Assembly: GCA_003223065.1 (NCBI GenBank)
Contig: QHXU01000134.1
Span: 29,113-54,676, forward strand
Origin: Acidobacteriota bacterium
Lineage (GTDB): Bacteria; Acidobacteriota; Terriglobia; Bryobacterales; Bryobacteraceae
DNA length: 25,564 bases
Direction of reading: 5' to 3'
Below are positions 1 through 8,639 of this stretch, piece by piece. The position numbers were made by a program, and so were the translations under genes. The first letter of the stretch is position 1. The number at the start of each line of letters is the position of its first letter. The notes beneath the pieces were generated by a model. The model saw only the letters and a list, made by a program, of their open reading frames with translations. It was not told where the DNA came from and did not search any database.

Positions 1-1328
1 GCAATAGCGCCTTCGTCATTATGAGCCGCAAATTTGCGGCGCCCGAGCTTCGGCTCAAGGCGCTGACCGCACGCGAGCGGAGCATGCCGCAAGCTCTGGC
101 CGAGGCGCGGGCGAATCTGAAGAATCCACCCAGGGTCTACACGGAGATCGCGATCGAGCAACTTCCGGGCATCATCGGCTTCTTCGAAAAGGACGTGCCG
201 TTGGCGTTCAAGGAGGTGCAGGAGGCGGGGCTTCTGGCCGATTTCCGCGCCGCGAACGGCGCCGTGATCGCAGCACTGAAGGATTATGAGACGTTCTTAC
301 GCACAGACCTGCTTCCGCGCTCCAACGGCGACTTTCGTCTGGGAGCGGAGAACTACGCGAGGAAACTGGCCTACGAAGAAATGGTGGATATGCCCCTCGA
401 GCGGTTGCTCGAGATCGGCTACCATGATCTTCACTTGAACCAGAAACAATTCAAGGAGACGGCGGCGAAAATCGATTCCAGCAAAACACCGCAGCAGGTC
501 CTGGCCGCGCTCGAAAAGGACCATCCCGCTCCCGGTGGGTTGCTCGATACGTTCCGTGACATCTGCACGAAGCTGCGGGAGTTTGTCGTCACGCACAAGA
601 TCATCACGATTCCGTCTCCTGTACCGCCGATTCTCGAAGAAACGCCGCCGTTCATGCGCGCCCTGACGTTCGCCTCGATGGATACTCCCGGGCCTTATGA
701 GAGCGTCGCGAAAGAGGCGTTTTTCAACGTCACGCTACCGGAAAACAGTTGGAAGCCGGAACGCGTCGAAGACTTTATGCGGGGCTTCAATCGCGGCACC
801 ATCCTGAGCACGGCGATTCACGAAGCGTACCCCGGCCACTACGTGCAATTCCTGTGGATGAAGCACGTGGATTCGAAGGTCCGAAAGCTTCTTGGCGCGG
901 CCTCGAACGCCGAGGGCTGGGCGCATTACTGCGAGCAGATGATGCTCGATGAGGGATACACGCAAGATCCGCGAATGCGCCTGGGCCAATTGCAGGATGC
1001 GTTGTTGCGCGACGCCCGCTACATCGTTGGAATCGAGATGCACACCGGCAGGCGCAGCTTCGAGCAGGGCATCGAATTCTTCGAGAAAGAAGGCTACCAG
1101 ACGCACGAGATCGCTGTCCGCGAAACCAAACGCGGCACCGCTGACCCGACGTATCTGTACTACACGCTCGGAAAGCTGCAGATCCTGAAACTGCGGGAGG
1201 ACTACCGCAAGACGCGAGGCCCCCGGTTCAGTCCACAGGAGTTTCACGACAACTTCATGAAACAGGGATTTCCGCCAATCAAGGTCGTGCGCCGGGCACT
1301 GCTCGGTAACGACTCACCAACGCTGTAG
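1..1328 (+). CDS. DUF885 family metallopeptidase-like protein, 5' end outside window
   Basis: The reading frame is open from the first bases of the window (codons from position 3), so the ATG at 21 is probably internal and the N-terminal part, including any signal peptide, lies upstream. Counting from that ATG, residues 267-273 are HEAYPGH, the HExxPGH signature of DUF885 proteins. EGWAHYCE follows at 298-305 and resembles the downstream acidic motif that completes a gluzincin-like zinc site. DUF885 proteins are usually secreted or lipid-anchored and about 550-600 residues long; 435 are visible. The likely role is metal-dependent peptide hydrolysis outside the cytoplasm, but substrates of the family are poorly known. 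The stop codon is six bases before the thioesterase start, so the two genes are probably cotranscribed. Family assignment is firm; enzymatic activity is inferred. Confidence 0.9.
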   Translation, partial: NSAFVIMSRKFAAPELRLKALTARERSMPQALAEARANLKNPPRVYTEIAIEQLPGIIGFFEKDVPLAFKEVQEAGLLADFRAANGAVIAALKDYETFLRTDLLPRSNGDFRLGAENYARKLAYEEMVDMPLERLLEIGYHDLHLNQKQFKETAAKIDSSKTPQQVLAALEKDHPAPGGLLDTFRDICTKLREFVVTHKIITIPSPVPPILEETPPFMRALTFASMDTPGPYESVAKEAFFNVTLPENSWKPERVEDFMRGFNRGTILSTAIHEAYPGHYVQFLWMKHVDSKVRKLLGAASNAEGWAHYCEQMMLDEGYTQDPRMRLGQLQDALLRDARYIVGIEMHTGRRSFEQGIEFFEKEGYQTHEIAVRETKRGTADPTYLYYTLGKLQILKLREDYRKTRGPRFSPQEFHDNFMKQGFPPIKVVRRALLGNDSPTL

Positions 1329-1330
1329 GA
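1326..1330 (+). promoter_or_regulatory. Shine-Dalgarno site overlapping the DUF885 stop codon
   Basis: TAGGA contains the stop codon TAG of the upstream gene and lies 4 nt before the thioesterase ATG at 1335. It supports that start and translational coupling. Spacing is shorter than ideal. Confidence 0.5.
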
Positions 1331-1334
1331 CCGG

Positions 1335-1697
1335 ATGCCATTCGAACACAAACTGAACCTGCGTGTGGCGCGGAAGCATTCCGATGGCGTGACGGTCCAC
1401 TTTGCGCTGCGGCCGGAATACCTGAACTTGACCGGAGTGCTGCATGGCGGCGTCACCGCCTCGATCGCGGATGAGGCAGCGTGGCACGCAATCGAGAACA
1501 GGTTCGGTTACGGCGCCCGGAAGTCCACGACCACCGAGATGAAGGTCAACTATCTGCGCCCGATCGGAGGCAAGAAAGTGATCGCGCGCGCTTACCTGCT
1601 CCGCGCCGGAGCCACGCTGTGCGTCTCGCGGGTCGACATTTACGACGACCGGAAGAATCTCTCGGCAATCGCGATCGTTACCTATATGCTGCTATGA
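1335..1697 (+). CDS. PaaI-type hotdog-fold thioesterase
   Basis: A 120-residue single hotdog domain, the usual length for PaaI/YbgC-like acyl-CoA thioesterases. LHGGV at residues 36-40 is the HGG motif that caps the substrate in PaaI proteins, followed by the helix with the catalytic acidic region (IADEAAW, 44-50). TTTEMKVNYLRPI at 65-77 is the typical strand pair after that helix. It probably hydrolyses a thioester of coenzyme A in the cytoplasm; the acyl group cannot be told from sequence. The ATG follows the DUF885 stop by six bases. A TAGGA ribosome site overlaps that stop codon, so translation is likely coupled. Its 3' end overlaps the end of the convergent alcohol dehydrogenase gene by 6 bp. 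Confidence 0.9.
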   Translation: MPFEHKLNLRVARKHSDGVTVHFALRPEYLNLTGVLHGGVTASIADEAAWHAIENRFGYGARKSTTTEMKVNYLRPIGGKKVIARAYLLRAGATLCVSRVDIYDDRKNLSAIAIVTYMLL

Positions 1698-2708
1698 CGT
1701 GAGTACGATCCGGCCGAGCACAGCCCCGCTCTTCAGTTCCTCGAACACCCGCCCGACTTCCTCGAGCGGCCTTTCTTCGACGCGGCAACGGATCGGAAAC
1801 CGTTCCACCAGCGCGAACAGCTCCCGCAAATCCTCCCGCGTGCCGACAGCCGAGGCCACAATTCGCGTCTCGGCCGAGATCAGCGAGACCGCCGAGACTT
1901 TGAACGGCTGGTTAGCCATGCCGACCACCAGGAGCGTCCCGCCGCCGCGCAGGCAGCGCAGCGCGGCTTCGTAAGCCGCCGGGCTGGCCGAAGTGACGAG
2001 CGCCGCGTGCACCCTGCCGAAGGAGCGAACTTTCTTGTGCACGGTTTCCAGGGCCGCGTTCACGGTCCACTCCGCACCCAGCGATTTAGCCAGTTCCAAT
2101 TTATCGTCGGCGACGTCTACACCACATACGCGAATATCCAAAGCACGTGCGATCTGCACGGCGAGGTGCCCGAGTCCGCCGATACCGAACACCGCCAGAC
2201 GCTCACCGGGCCTGATTCCCGACGCTTTGATCGCTTTGTACACGGTGAGGCCGGCGCAGAGCAGGGGAGCGGCTTCGGCCGCGCTCAGAATCGCGGGCAG
2301 GCGGGCGGCGTGCGTCGCCGGCGCCGTAAGGAATTCGGCGAAGCCGCCGTCCACCGTGCAGCCGGTAATCTTCTGGTTCGAGCAAAGCGTCTCGCGGCCC
2401 TCACGGCAGAACTCGCACTCGCCGCAGGTCCAGTGGATCCAGGGAACGCCGACCCGGTCTCCTAAATGGAGCTCGCTCACGCCTTCGCCGAGCGCGGTTA
2501 CGCGCCCCGCTGCTTCGTGGCCCAGGATCAGCGGCAGTTTGGTGATCGGCTTCAGCAGGTCCCAATCGCCGTCAGCCAGGTGCACGTCGGAGTGGCAGAC
2601 GCCGCAAGCCTCGACGCGAATCAATACCTCTCCTGCTTGCGGCGACGGCGCCGGGACTTCTTCGATTGCGAGCGGCTTGCCGATCGCGCGCAGAATCGCC
2701 GCTTTCAT
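1692..2708 (-). CDS. Zinc-dependent alcohol dehydrogenase (MDR family)
   Basis: A 338-residue medium-chain dehydrogenase of the AdhP type. Catalytic zinc ligands are visible as C38 (GVCHSD), H64 (GHEAAG) and C151. The structural zinc loop has four cysteines at 95, 98, 101 and 109. The Rossmann motif GIGGLG is at 175-180, and the strand after it ends in Asp198 (GVDVAD), which favours NAD over NADP. The protein probably oxidises a primary alcohol or reduces an aldehyde in the cytoplasm. Its ATG overlaps the SDR stop codon as ATGA (2705-2708), a typical coupling arrangement, so it is the last gene of the serine hydrolase-SDR-ADH unit. The 3' end overlaps the thioesterase gene tail to tail. Substrate is unknown. 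Confidence 0.93.
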   Translation of the reverse strand: MKAAILRAIGKPLAIEEVPAPSPQAGEVLIRVEACGVCHSDVHLADGDWDLLKPITKLPLILGHEAAGRVTALGEGVSELHLGDRVGVPWIHWTCGECEFCREGRETLCSNQKITGCTVDGGFAEFLTAPATHAARLPAILSAAEAAPLLCAGLTVYKAIKASGIRPGERLAVFGIGGLGHLAVQIARALDIRVCGVDVADDKLELAKSLGAEWTVNAALETVHKKVRSFGRVHAALVTSASPAAYEAALRCLRGGGTLLVVGMANQPFKVSAVSLISAETRIVASAVGTREDLRELFALVERFPIRCRVEERPLEEVGRVFEELKSGAVLGRIVLTS

Positions 2709-3460
2709 GTGATCATCCTGCCTCCGTCGATGACGATGGTCTGACCGGTGATCCAGCGGCCTGAGCGCGCCGCCAGGAACACCGCGGCGCCCGCGATGTC
2801 CTCCGGCTCACCAAGACGATGCAGCGCGGTACGCGACTCCGATCCCTCCCGCAGCGTCGCATCCTCCCATAGCGCACGCGCGAAATCGGTGCGCACCAGG
2901 CCCGGCGCGATGCAGTTGACCCGGATGTTGTGAGGTCCCCATTCGACCGCCAGATTGCGCGCCAGTTGCATGTCCGCGGCCTTGGAGATCGCATAGATGC
3001 CGAGCGTGTCCGTTCCTTTCAGCCCGCCGATACTCGAAACAATGATGATCACGCCATCACGCCTGGCGGCCATCTCCGGCTGTACGAGGTTCGCCAGCCA
3101 CAGTATGCTGCGAACGTTCGACTCCATAACCTTGGTGAAGACTGCATCGGTGAGCCCCGTCATCGGCCCGAAATAAGGATTCACTGCGGCATTGCAGACC
3201 AGCGTATCAATGCGGCCCCAGTGTTCGCGCGTCTTGGCCACCAGCGCGTCGACATCTTCGCGCCGCCCGATGTGGCAGGGGATTGCGACAGCCTCGCATC
3301 CCTCCTGGCGCAACGCCGCGGCGACGGATTCACAAGCGTCCGCCTTACGGCTCGAAATCACGACCTTTGCTCCGGCGCGCGAGAGAGCTTCGGCGATCGC
3401 GCGGCCAATCCCTCTCGACGACCCCGTGACGATCGCGACATTTCCGGTTAGATCAAACAT
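2705..3460 (-). CDS. SDR family NAD(P)-dependent oxidoreductase
   Basis: A classical short-chain dehydrogenase of 251 residues, a normal family length. Visible motifs are the cofactor loop TGSSRGIG (12-19), the NAAV motif (90-93), Asn115, the catalytic Ser143 and the YxxxK pair Tyr156/Lys160. ITGQTIVIDGG near the C-terminus is the standard end of FabG-like enzymes. Arg residues after the first strand (SSRKAD) suggest NADPH. Reaction class: reversible oxidation of a hydroxyl group; substrate not predictable. The start is 55 nt downstream of the serine hydrolase stop and is preceded by a purine-rich AAGAAAGA stretch rather than a -10 box, as expected for a gene inside an operon. It overlaps the alcohol dehydrogenase by 4 bp. 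Confidence 0.93.
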   Translation of the reverse strand: MFDLTGNVAIVTGSSRGIGRAIAEALSRAGAKVVISSRKADACESVAAALRQEGCEAVAIPCHIGRREDVDALVAKTREHWGRIDTLVCNAAVNPYFGPMTGLTDAVFTKVMESNVRSILWLANLVQPEMAARRDGVIIIVSSIGGLKGTDTLGIYAISKAADMQLARNLAVEWGPHNIRVNCIAPGLVRTDFARALWEDATLREGSESRTALHRLGEPEDIAGAAVFLAARSGRWITGQTIVIDGGRMIT

Positions 3461-3515
3461 GATCTTGATCTTTCTTCGCAGTGTCGGAGGTCCGCAGGGA
3501 TCCGGCAGTCCGGCT

Positions 3516-5255
3516 TCACTTTTTTTTCGTCGCCAAAAAAGTTCCGTTCGGCTGGTAGAACACGAGGTCGTCGCCTTTAAACTCGATGCTGTAGCCGGTG
3601 AGCCCCTTCACATTGAATCGTGTGCCACGCACGGGAATCAGGTCGAATGTGCCTTGTGCCGGCAGGGTCATCGTGATCGCGTTGTCTCCGTGGAACGCGA
3701 TGGTCACGGTGGAGGCGCCGCGTTGATACGCGCCGGTCAGCGGCTCAAGGAAGGTCCTCTCCGTCATGCGCTTGTCGCCCAGCCGGGTGAAGACAACCTC
3801 CTTTACGGTGGATTCGAGCGGCAGCGCCAGCGAATCGAGATCGCCCTGCAGGCTGGTATGGAACTGCACCTTCATCTTGGAGAGCGGATTCTGCTCCCGC
3901 TCGGCCACTTCGAAAATGTCGTAGTGGAAATGATTCAGAGTCCCACCGAGGCCATTGAACATGAACTTGAGCTCGTTGTTCTCCATCTCGACCCTGGCAA
4001 CGCCGTAACCCGGGTGCTCATATTCGCCCGCATACTCGGCCAGGTCATGCGAGGGATGCGTGCCGGTGCGCTGTGGCGTGTAGCCCTTTTTCTTCGCGTC
4101 CTCGGCCGCCGCCTTGGTCTTTTCCTGCTGGTCCTTCATGCGTTTGGTCCAGTCGATCTGGTCGAGTCCCAGCACGCGGTCGTAAACGTTGTAGGAAACC
4201 ACAGCGGGAAGGGAACTGCCGTTCTGGTTTGTGAGGATCACCATGCCGATTTGGTCTTGCGGCATGAAGCTGACCAGCGCCGAGAAGCCGTCGATGTTCC
4301 CGCCGTGATGCACCAGATAGTGGCCTCGATAGCTGGTGAGGAAGAAGCCCATCCCGTAGCTCTGCGCTCCCAGTTCCTTGTCGTTTCCCGGCCCGGCGAT
4401 CGACATTTGAGGCGCCTGCATCTGGTTCGCGTTACGCTCGCTCAATACTCCCTTTCCGTGCGCCAGGTGCATCATGACGTACTTGGCCATGTCCTCCACA
4501 TTGGAGTTAATCGAACCCGCCGGGCCGATCTGATCGATATTGCGGAATGGAATCTCCTTGATCTCTTCTTTCACGAGCGAATACGGCAGCGAGTAATCGG
4601 ATGACTTCTGCGAATCCATGACCGAAAAGTTCGATCCGGACATGCCGAGTGGCTCGAAGATCACCTTGCGGACGTGCGCTTCCCAGGACATGTCCGCGAT
4701 GTGCGCGGCAAGGTAGCCCGCGGTCATGAACATCAGATTCTGATACTGAAAAGTGGTACGGAAATCCTTGCTAGGCTCGAGATATCGCAGCCGCTCGAAC
4801 ATTTCTTTCCGCGACAAGCCTGAGTTGTACCAGATGAGATCGTGGCGCGGCAGGCCGGAACGGTGCGTTACCAGGTCGCGCGGCGTCATCCGCTCGGTGG
4901 CAAATTGGTCCCACAGGCGGAAGTCGGGCATATAGTCCCGCACGGGCTTGTCCCAGTCGAGCTTGCCCTGATCGACCAGCACGCCGAGAGAGGTCACGGT
5001 GAACGATTTGGTCGCGCTGCCAATTGCAAAAAGGGTCCTCGGCGTCACCGGCAAACTGTGCTTCCTGTCGCGCAGTCCGTAGCCCTTGAAGAAGACCACC
5101 TTTCCGTCCTGGATGATCGCGATGGCGAAGCCGGCGCACTTCCAGTCCTGCAGCGCCTTTTCAGAGAAGGAGTCGATCCCATCGAGCGCCAGCTTGGAAT
5201 CAGCGGCGAACGCGACGAACGACGCCACGAGCAACAGGGTGAGTTTTCGCATCAT
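3516..5255 (-). CDS. Secreted serine hydrolase, class C beta-lactamase fold with C-terminal DUF3471-like domain
   Basis: The 579-residue protein starts with a signal peptide (MMRKLTLLLVASFVAFA, likely cleavage after AFA). The beta-lactamase/DD-peptidase fold is shown by SATK at 80-83 (nucleophile Ser80, Lys83), YQN at 171-173 and HHGG at 316-319 in place of the KTG motif. Residues from about 400 on form a separate beta-rich domain like DUF3471, common in such hydrolases. Between them lies a charged, lysine-rich helix (about 370-392). The likely place of work is the periplasm, acting as an esterase, D-aminopeptidase or peptidase; true beta-lactamase activity is not implied. It heads the minus-strand unit with the SDR and ADH. 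Two adjacent ATGs exist; the first lies 6 nt after a TAGCAT box and I chose it. Confidence 0.9.
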   Translation of the reverse strand: MMRKLTLLLVASFVAFAADSKLALDGIDSFSEKALQDWKCAGFAIAIIQDGKVVFFKGYGLRDRKHSLPVTPRTLFAIGSATKSFTVTSLGVLVDQGKLDWDKPVRDYMPDFRLWDQFATERMTPRDLVTHRSGLPRHDLIWYNSGLSRKEMFERLRYLEPSKDFRTTFQYQNLMFMTAGYLAAHIADMSWEAHVRKVIFEPLGMSGSNFSVMDSQKSSDYSLPYSLVKEEIKEIPFRNIDQIGPAGSINSNVEDMAKYVMMHLAHGKGVLSERNANQMQAPQMSIAGPGNDKELGAQSYGMGFFLTSYRGHYLVHHGGNIDGFSALVSFMPQDQIGMVILTNQNGSSLPAVVSYNVYDRVLGLDQIDWTKRMKDQQEKTKAAAEDAKKKGYTPQRTGTHPSHDLAEYAGEYEHPGYGVARVEMENNELKFMFNGLGGTLNHFHYDIFEVAEREQNPLSKMKVQFHTSLQGDLDSLALPLESTVKEVVFTRLGDKRMTERTFLEPLTGAYQRGASTVTIAFHGDNAITMTLPAQGTFDLIPVRGTRFNVKGLTGYSIEFKGDDLVFYQPNGTFLATKKK

Positions 5256-5267
5256 TAGGGCATGCTA
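5253..5267 (-). promoter_or_regulatory. Probable leaderless promoter of the serine hydrolase gene
   Basis: On the minus strand TAGCAT (5267-5262) is followed after 6 nt by the ATG at 5255. No purine-rich ribosome site lies between them. Transcription from such a -10 box would start at or within a base or two of the start codon. No good -35 element is seen. Confidence 0.55.
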
Positions 5268-5302
5268 TCAAGCGTCGGGGCGCGCCGGAAAGCGGGCCGG
5301 TG

Positions 5303-5318
5303 TAAACTAATCGCCATG
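5303..5318 (+). promoter_or_regulatory. Probable leaderless promoter of S9 peptidase 1
   Basis: TAAACT (5303-5308) is followed by 7 nt and then ATG 5316. There is no Shine-Dalgarno sequence. The box supports this start over the upstream in-frame ATG at 5262. It lies back to back with the serine hydrolase promoter. Confidence 0.55.
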
Positions 5319-7403
5319 TGTGCCACTCGCCTCTCGCTCATGCTGCTTTCGGCGGCTGCGCTTTTCGCACAAACGGCGCGGCGCCCGTTCAAGCTCGATG
5401 ATCTCGCCCGGATGCGCGAAGTCCGCGATCCGCAGTGCTCGCCCGATGGTAAGTGGGTGGCTTACGCCGTCTCGCAAATCGACGTGAAGGAGGACCGCAG
5501 TGACGGCCACATCTGGATGGCGAGTTATGACGGCGCGACAAACCGCCAGGTCACCTCGAGCCAGGAAAGCGAGTCCGCTCCGCGCTGGAGCCCTGACGGA
5601 AAATATCTGTCATTCACGTCATCACGCCCGGGGAAGGCTCGGGGCAGCCAGGTGTGGCTGCTGCCGCGGGATGGGGGCGAGGCGACGCAACTCACCGAGT
5701 TGAAGGGACGCCTGCAGGGCTACGAATGGTCGCCCGATTCGAAGTGGCTTGCGCTCGTCGTTGGCGATCCTGATCCGGATGCAGAGCAGACGCCCGAGGG
5801 CGCAACACCTCCCGCTGCCGGCGGCGGCCGCGGCGCACGCGGACCCGCGCCCAAGCCGATCGTGATCGATCGCTATAAGTTCAAGCAGGACGTGCAAGGC
5901 TACCTGCTCTCGGGGCGCCACAACCACATCTACCTGTTCGAGATCGCGACCAAGAAGCTTGAACGGCTGACGGCCGGCAAGTATGACGAGTCCGCCCCTG
6001 CCTGGTCACCCGATGGAAAATGGATCGCGTTCATAAGCAACCACGCGCTGGATCCGGATCGCGATCCGGGCGGGCAGATATTCATCGCCGAGCCGAAGCC
6101 GGGAGCCGTGGAGCGTGCTCTCACCCCGCCCAACAGCCGCGTCGGCCGGAGCCGCCCCGAATGGAGTCCTGACGGGAAATGGATCGCGTTTCTGGAGGGC
6201 GATGAGAAAAAATGGGCCGCGTATAACATGGAGCGGCTGGCCGTAGTGACGGCGGACGGATCGAGCGCCCCAATGCTGGTGAAAGCCGCCGCGGATCTCG
6301 ACCGCGGCGTGTCCGCGCCGCGCTGGAGTCCGGACGGCAAATCGATTACCGTGCTCGTGACGGATGACCGCTCGGTATATCCCGCGCGCGTTACCGTGAA
6401 TGGCGGCGCTGCGGAGCTATTGATGTCCAAGCCGATCGTGGTGAGCAGCCCGAACTCTGCCGCGGGTTGCTCGGTCGTGATTTCGGGCTCCGACGTAAAG
6501 CATAACGAGCTTTACGCAGTGAACGGAGGGTGGACCTTGCGGCAGCTCACGCATCAAAATGACGAACTGACCGCCGAAATCGAATGGGGCAAGACGGAGG
6601 AGGTCGGTTTCAAAAGCAAAGACGGAACCGAGGTGCATGGCTTGCTGACTTACCCGGCTGGGTACGTCCAGGGAACCAAGGTTCCATTGTTGCTGCGCAT
6701 CCACGGCGGTCCGAACGGTCAGGACGCACATTCGTTCAGTATCGAGCGGCAGGTTTTCGCAGCCAATGGCTATGCCGTGCTGGCGGTGAACTATCGCGGC
6801 AGCGCCGGCCGCGGCCAGAAGTATTCGCGCGCCATTGCAGCCGACTGGGGGCATTACGAAGTCGAGGATCTCGATGCCGGGGTCGACTACGTCATCAAGA
6901 TGGGCGTGGCAGATCGGGATCGCTTGGGAGTCGGCGGCTGGAGTTACGGCGGCATTCTGACCGACTACATGATCGCGAGTGATCCTCGTTTCAAAGCCGC
7001 CACCAGCGGGGCCGGCACGGCATTCACGGTCTCTTTCTACGGGACCGACCAATACATCCTCCAGTACGACAACGAACTCGGTCCGCCCTGGACCAAGGAA
7101 GGCTGGGAAACGTACGTGAAGATCTCGTATCCGTTTTTGCACGCCGACCGAATCCGGACCCCGACCCTTTTCCTGGGCGGCGAGCGCGATTTCAACGTGC
7201 CGATTCAAGGCGGGCAGCAGATGTACCAGGCGCTTAGAAGCCTCGGCATCGATACGCAGCTCGTGATTTATCCCAACGAATTCCACGGCATTCAGCGTCC
7301 CAGCTACGTCAAGGACCGGTACGAACGGTATCTGGCCTGGTACGACAAGTATTTGAAGAAGACTCCCGCCGCAACCGGAACCGCCCCTGCAGCTTCGCGC
7401 TAG
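5316..7403 (+). CDS. Secreted S9 family peptidase (prolyl oligopeptidase fold), paralogue 1
   Basis: I start the gene at the ATG at 5316, giving 695 residues with a clean signal peptide (MCATRLSLMLLSAAALFAQ). A longer in-frame start at 5262 would put an arginine-rich segment before it. The N-terminal half is a WD40-like beta-propeller with at least five SPDG repeats. The C-terminal half is an alpha/beta hydrolase: HGGP oxyanion segment, nucleophile Ser543 in GGWSYGG, Asp625 in GERDFNVP and His657 in NEFHG. Such enzymes cleave short peptides, typically acting as dipeptidyl or acylaminoacyl peptidases, here outside the cytoplasm. A low-complexity Gly/Pro/Ala linker (about residues 158-182, PPAAGGGRGARGPAPKP) interrupts the propeller. 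It is divergent from the serine hydrolase with only 60 bp between the start codons. Confidence 0.95.
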   Translation: MCATRLSLMLLSAAALFAQTARRPFKLDDLARMREVRDPQCSPDGKWVAYAVSQIDVKEDRSDGHIWMASYDGATNRQVTSSQESESAPRWSPDGKYLSFTSSRPGKARGSQVWLLPRDGGEATQLTELKGRLQGYEWSPDSKWLALVVGDPDPDAEQTPEGATPPAAGGGRGARGPAPKPIVIDRYKFKQDVQGYLLSGRHNHIYLFEIATKKLERLTAGKYDESAPAWSPDGKWIAFISNHALDPDRDPGGQIFIAEPKPGAVERALTPPNSRVGRSRPEWSPDGKWIAFLEGDEKKWAAYNMERLAVVTADGSSAPMLVKAAADLDRGVSAPRWSPDGKSITVLVTDDRSVYPARVTVNGGAAELLMSKPIVVSSPNSAAGCSVVISGSDVKHNELYAVNGGWTLRQLTHQNDELTAEIEWGKTEEVGFKSKDGTEVHGLLTYPAGYVQGTKVPLLLRIHGGPNGQDAHSFSIERQVFAANGYAVLAVNYRGSAGRGQKYSRAIAADWGHYEVEDLDAGVDYVIKMGVADRDRLGVGGWSYGGILTDYMIASDPRFKAATSGAGTAFTVSFYGTDQYILQYDNELGPPWTKEGWETYVKISYPFLHADRIRTPTLFLGGERDFNVPIQGGQQMYQALRSLGIDTQLVIYPNEFHGIQRPSYVKDRYERYLAWYDKYLKKTPAATGTAPAASR

Positions 7404-7477
7404 ACCCCGGCGGGCGGAAACTATTCTTCGGCAATCCGCAGAGATTCGCTTGTTTCAGCCGTTCCCGCCGCGCAGGA

Positions 7478-7493
7478 TAGACTGGTGCTCGTG
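7478..7493 (+). promoter_or_regulatory. Probable leaderless promoter of lpxB
   Basis: TAGACT (7478-7483) precedes GTG 7491 by 7 nt. The alternative GTG at 7485 would be only 1 nt from the box. No ribosome site is visible. Confidence 0.5.
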
Positions 7494-8639
7494 CGGGTAC
7501 TCATCTCGGCCGGTGAAGCTTCGGGCGATCTCTACGCTTCGCGAGTTGTGGAAGCCGTCCGCTTGCGGCGCCCGGACGCCGAATTCTTCGGCTGCGCCGG
7601 TCCTCGAATGCAGGCGGCGGGTGTCCGGACCATCGTGGATGCCCGGTCGCTGGCAGTGGTCGGCCTGGTCGAGGTTCTGGCGCATATTCCGCGAATTTAC
7701 GGTGAATACCGGAAGCTCTCCCGAGCGATCGGCACAGAGCGCCCCGATGTGGCGGTGCTGACCGATTCGCCCGATTTCCATCTTCGTCTTGCCAAGCGCC
7801 TGCGCCGGCACGGAATCCCCGTGGTCTATCTGATTGCGCCGCAGGCCTGGGCCTGGCGCCGGGGCCGCGTGCGCACCATGCGCGCCACTATCGACCGTCT
7901 TCTCTGCATTTTCCCTTTCGAGGAGGATTTCTTCCGCCGGTACGGCGTCCCGGTTACCTATATCGGCCATCCCTTGGCACGGATCGTAAAACCATCGCTC
8001 GATCGCAACGAGTTTTGCGAAAGATTTAACCTGCCCCGCGACAGGCGCATCGTTACCCTCCTGCCTGGAAGCCGCCGCGGCGAGGTCGAGAGACATATGC
8101 GTGCTCTGCTCGATGCCGCGCATCTCATTGGAAAACGTTATTCCGTCAGTTTCATCCTGGCGCTGCCTACCCAATTCGGCGCTGAAAAGACAAGTTTTTG
8201 GGAACGGATTCGCGCGTCATCCATCCAAGTTATTGAAGGCTTTACTTGGGATGCGCTTGCGCAAGCCGAGCTAGCGCTGGCGGCCAGTGGGACTGTGACA
8301 GTGGAGGCGGCGCTGCTAGGCGTTCCCATGGTGACCTTTTACCGGGTAAACGCGTTAAGTTGGATAGTAGGGCGGTGGTTGGTTAAGGCGCCATTTTTGT
8401 CCATGGTGAATCTGGTCGCCGGCCGCCGCGTGGTTCCGGAATTGATCCAGGACGAAATGACGGGCGAGCGGATTGCTGCCGAGGCCGTTCGGTTGCTCGA
8501 AGACGAAGCGTCGCGAGTAACCATGCGCGCGGATCTGGCCGAGGTGGCTCACAAGCTATCGGGCGCCCGGGATCCCATCGAAACTGCCGCCGACTGGATC
8601 GAGAAGGTGTGGAGTGAAGAAACGGTTCAAGCTGGTTAA
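7491..8639 (+). CDS. lpxB: Lipid-A-disaccharide synthase
   Basis: LpxB is a glycosyltransferase of family GT19 that joins UDP-2,3-diacylglucosamine and lipid X to make the disaccharide core of lipid A at the inner membrane face. The protein begins MRVLISAGEASGDLYA, with the GEASGD family hallmark. It also carries DSPDFHLRLAKR, the APQAWAWRRGR segment, PFEEDFF, YIGHPLA and LLPGSRRGEV, all standard LpxB blocks. At about 382 residues the length is normal. GTG codons at 7485 and 7491 are both possible; 7491 is 7 nt after a TAGACT box and starts exactly where homologues do, so I prefer it. No other lpx gene is nearby. Its 3' end overlaps the M1-like gene by 26 bp. Presence of lpxB indicates a lipid A-making outer membrane. 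Confidence 0.96.
   Translation: MRVLISAGEASGDLYASRVVEAVRLRRPDAEFFGCAGPRMQAAGVRTIVDARSLAVVGLVEVLAHIPRIYGEYRKLSRAIGTERPDVAVLTDSPDFHLRLAKRLRRHGIPVVYLIAPQAWAWRRGRVRTMRATIDRLLCIFPFEEDFFRRYGVPVTYIGHPLARIVKPSLDRNEFCERFNLPRDRRIVTLLPGSRRGEVERHMRALLDAAHLIGKRYSVSFILALPTQFGAEKTSFWERIRASSIQVIEGFTWDALAQAELALAASGTVTVEAALLGVPMVTFYRVNALSWIVGRWLVKAPFLSMVNLVAGRRVVPELIQDEMTGERIAAEAVRLLEDEASRVTMRADLAEVAHKLSGARDPIETAADWIEKVWSEETVQAG
8602..8607 (+). promoter_or_regulatory. Shine-Dalgarno site for the M1-like gene inside lpxB
   Basis: AGAAGG lies 6 nt before GTG 8614 and inside the 3' end of lpxB. It fixes the GTG start and contrasts with the leaderless starts of first genes. Confidence 0.55.

Noticed and set aside
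3192..4604. Long plus-strand open frame (470 codons) opposite the serine hydrolase and SDR
   Set aside because: It is antisense to two genes with clear family motifs, its translation shows no recognisable domain, and it spans the intergenic gap. GC-rich third positions create such frames.
5262..5315. In-frame upstream start at ATG 5262 for S9 peptidase 1
   Set aside because: It would place an arginine-rich stretch before a normal signal peptide and lies upstream of the TAAACT box.
7404..7484. GC-rich segment after S9 peptidase 1 as a terminator
   Set aside because: I find no stem of useful length followed by a T run.
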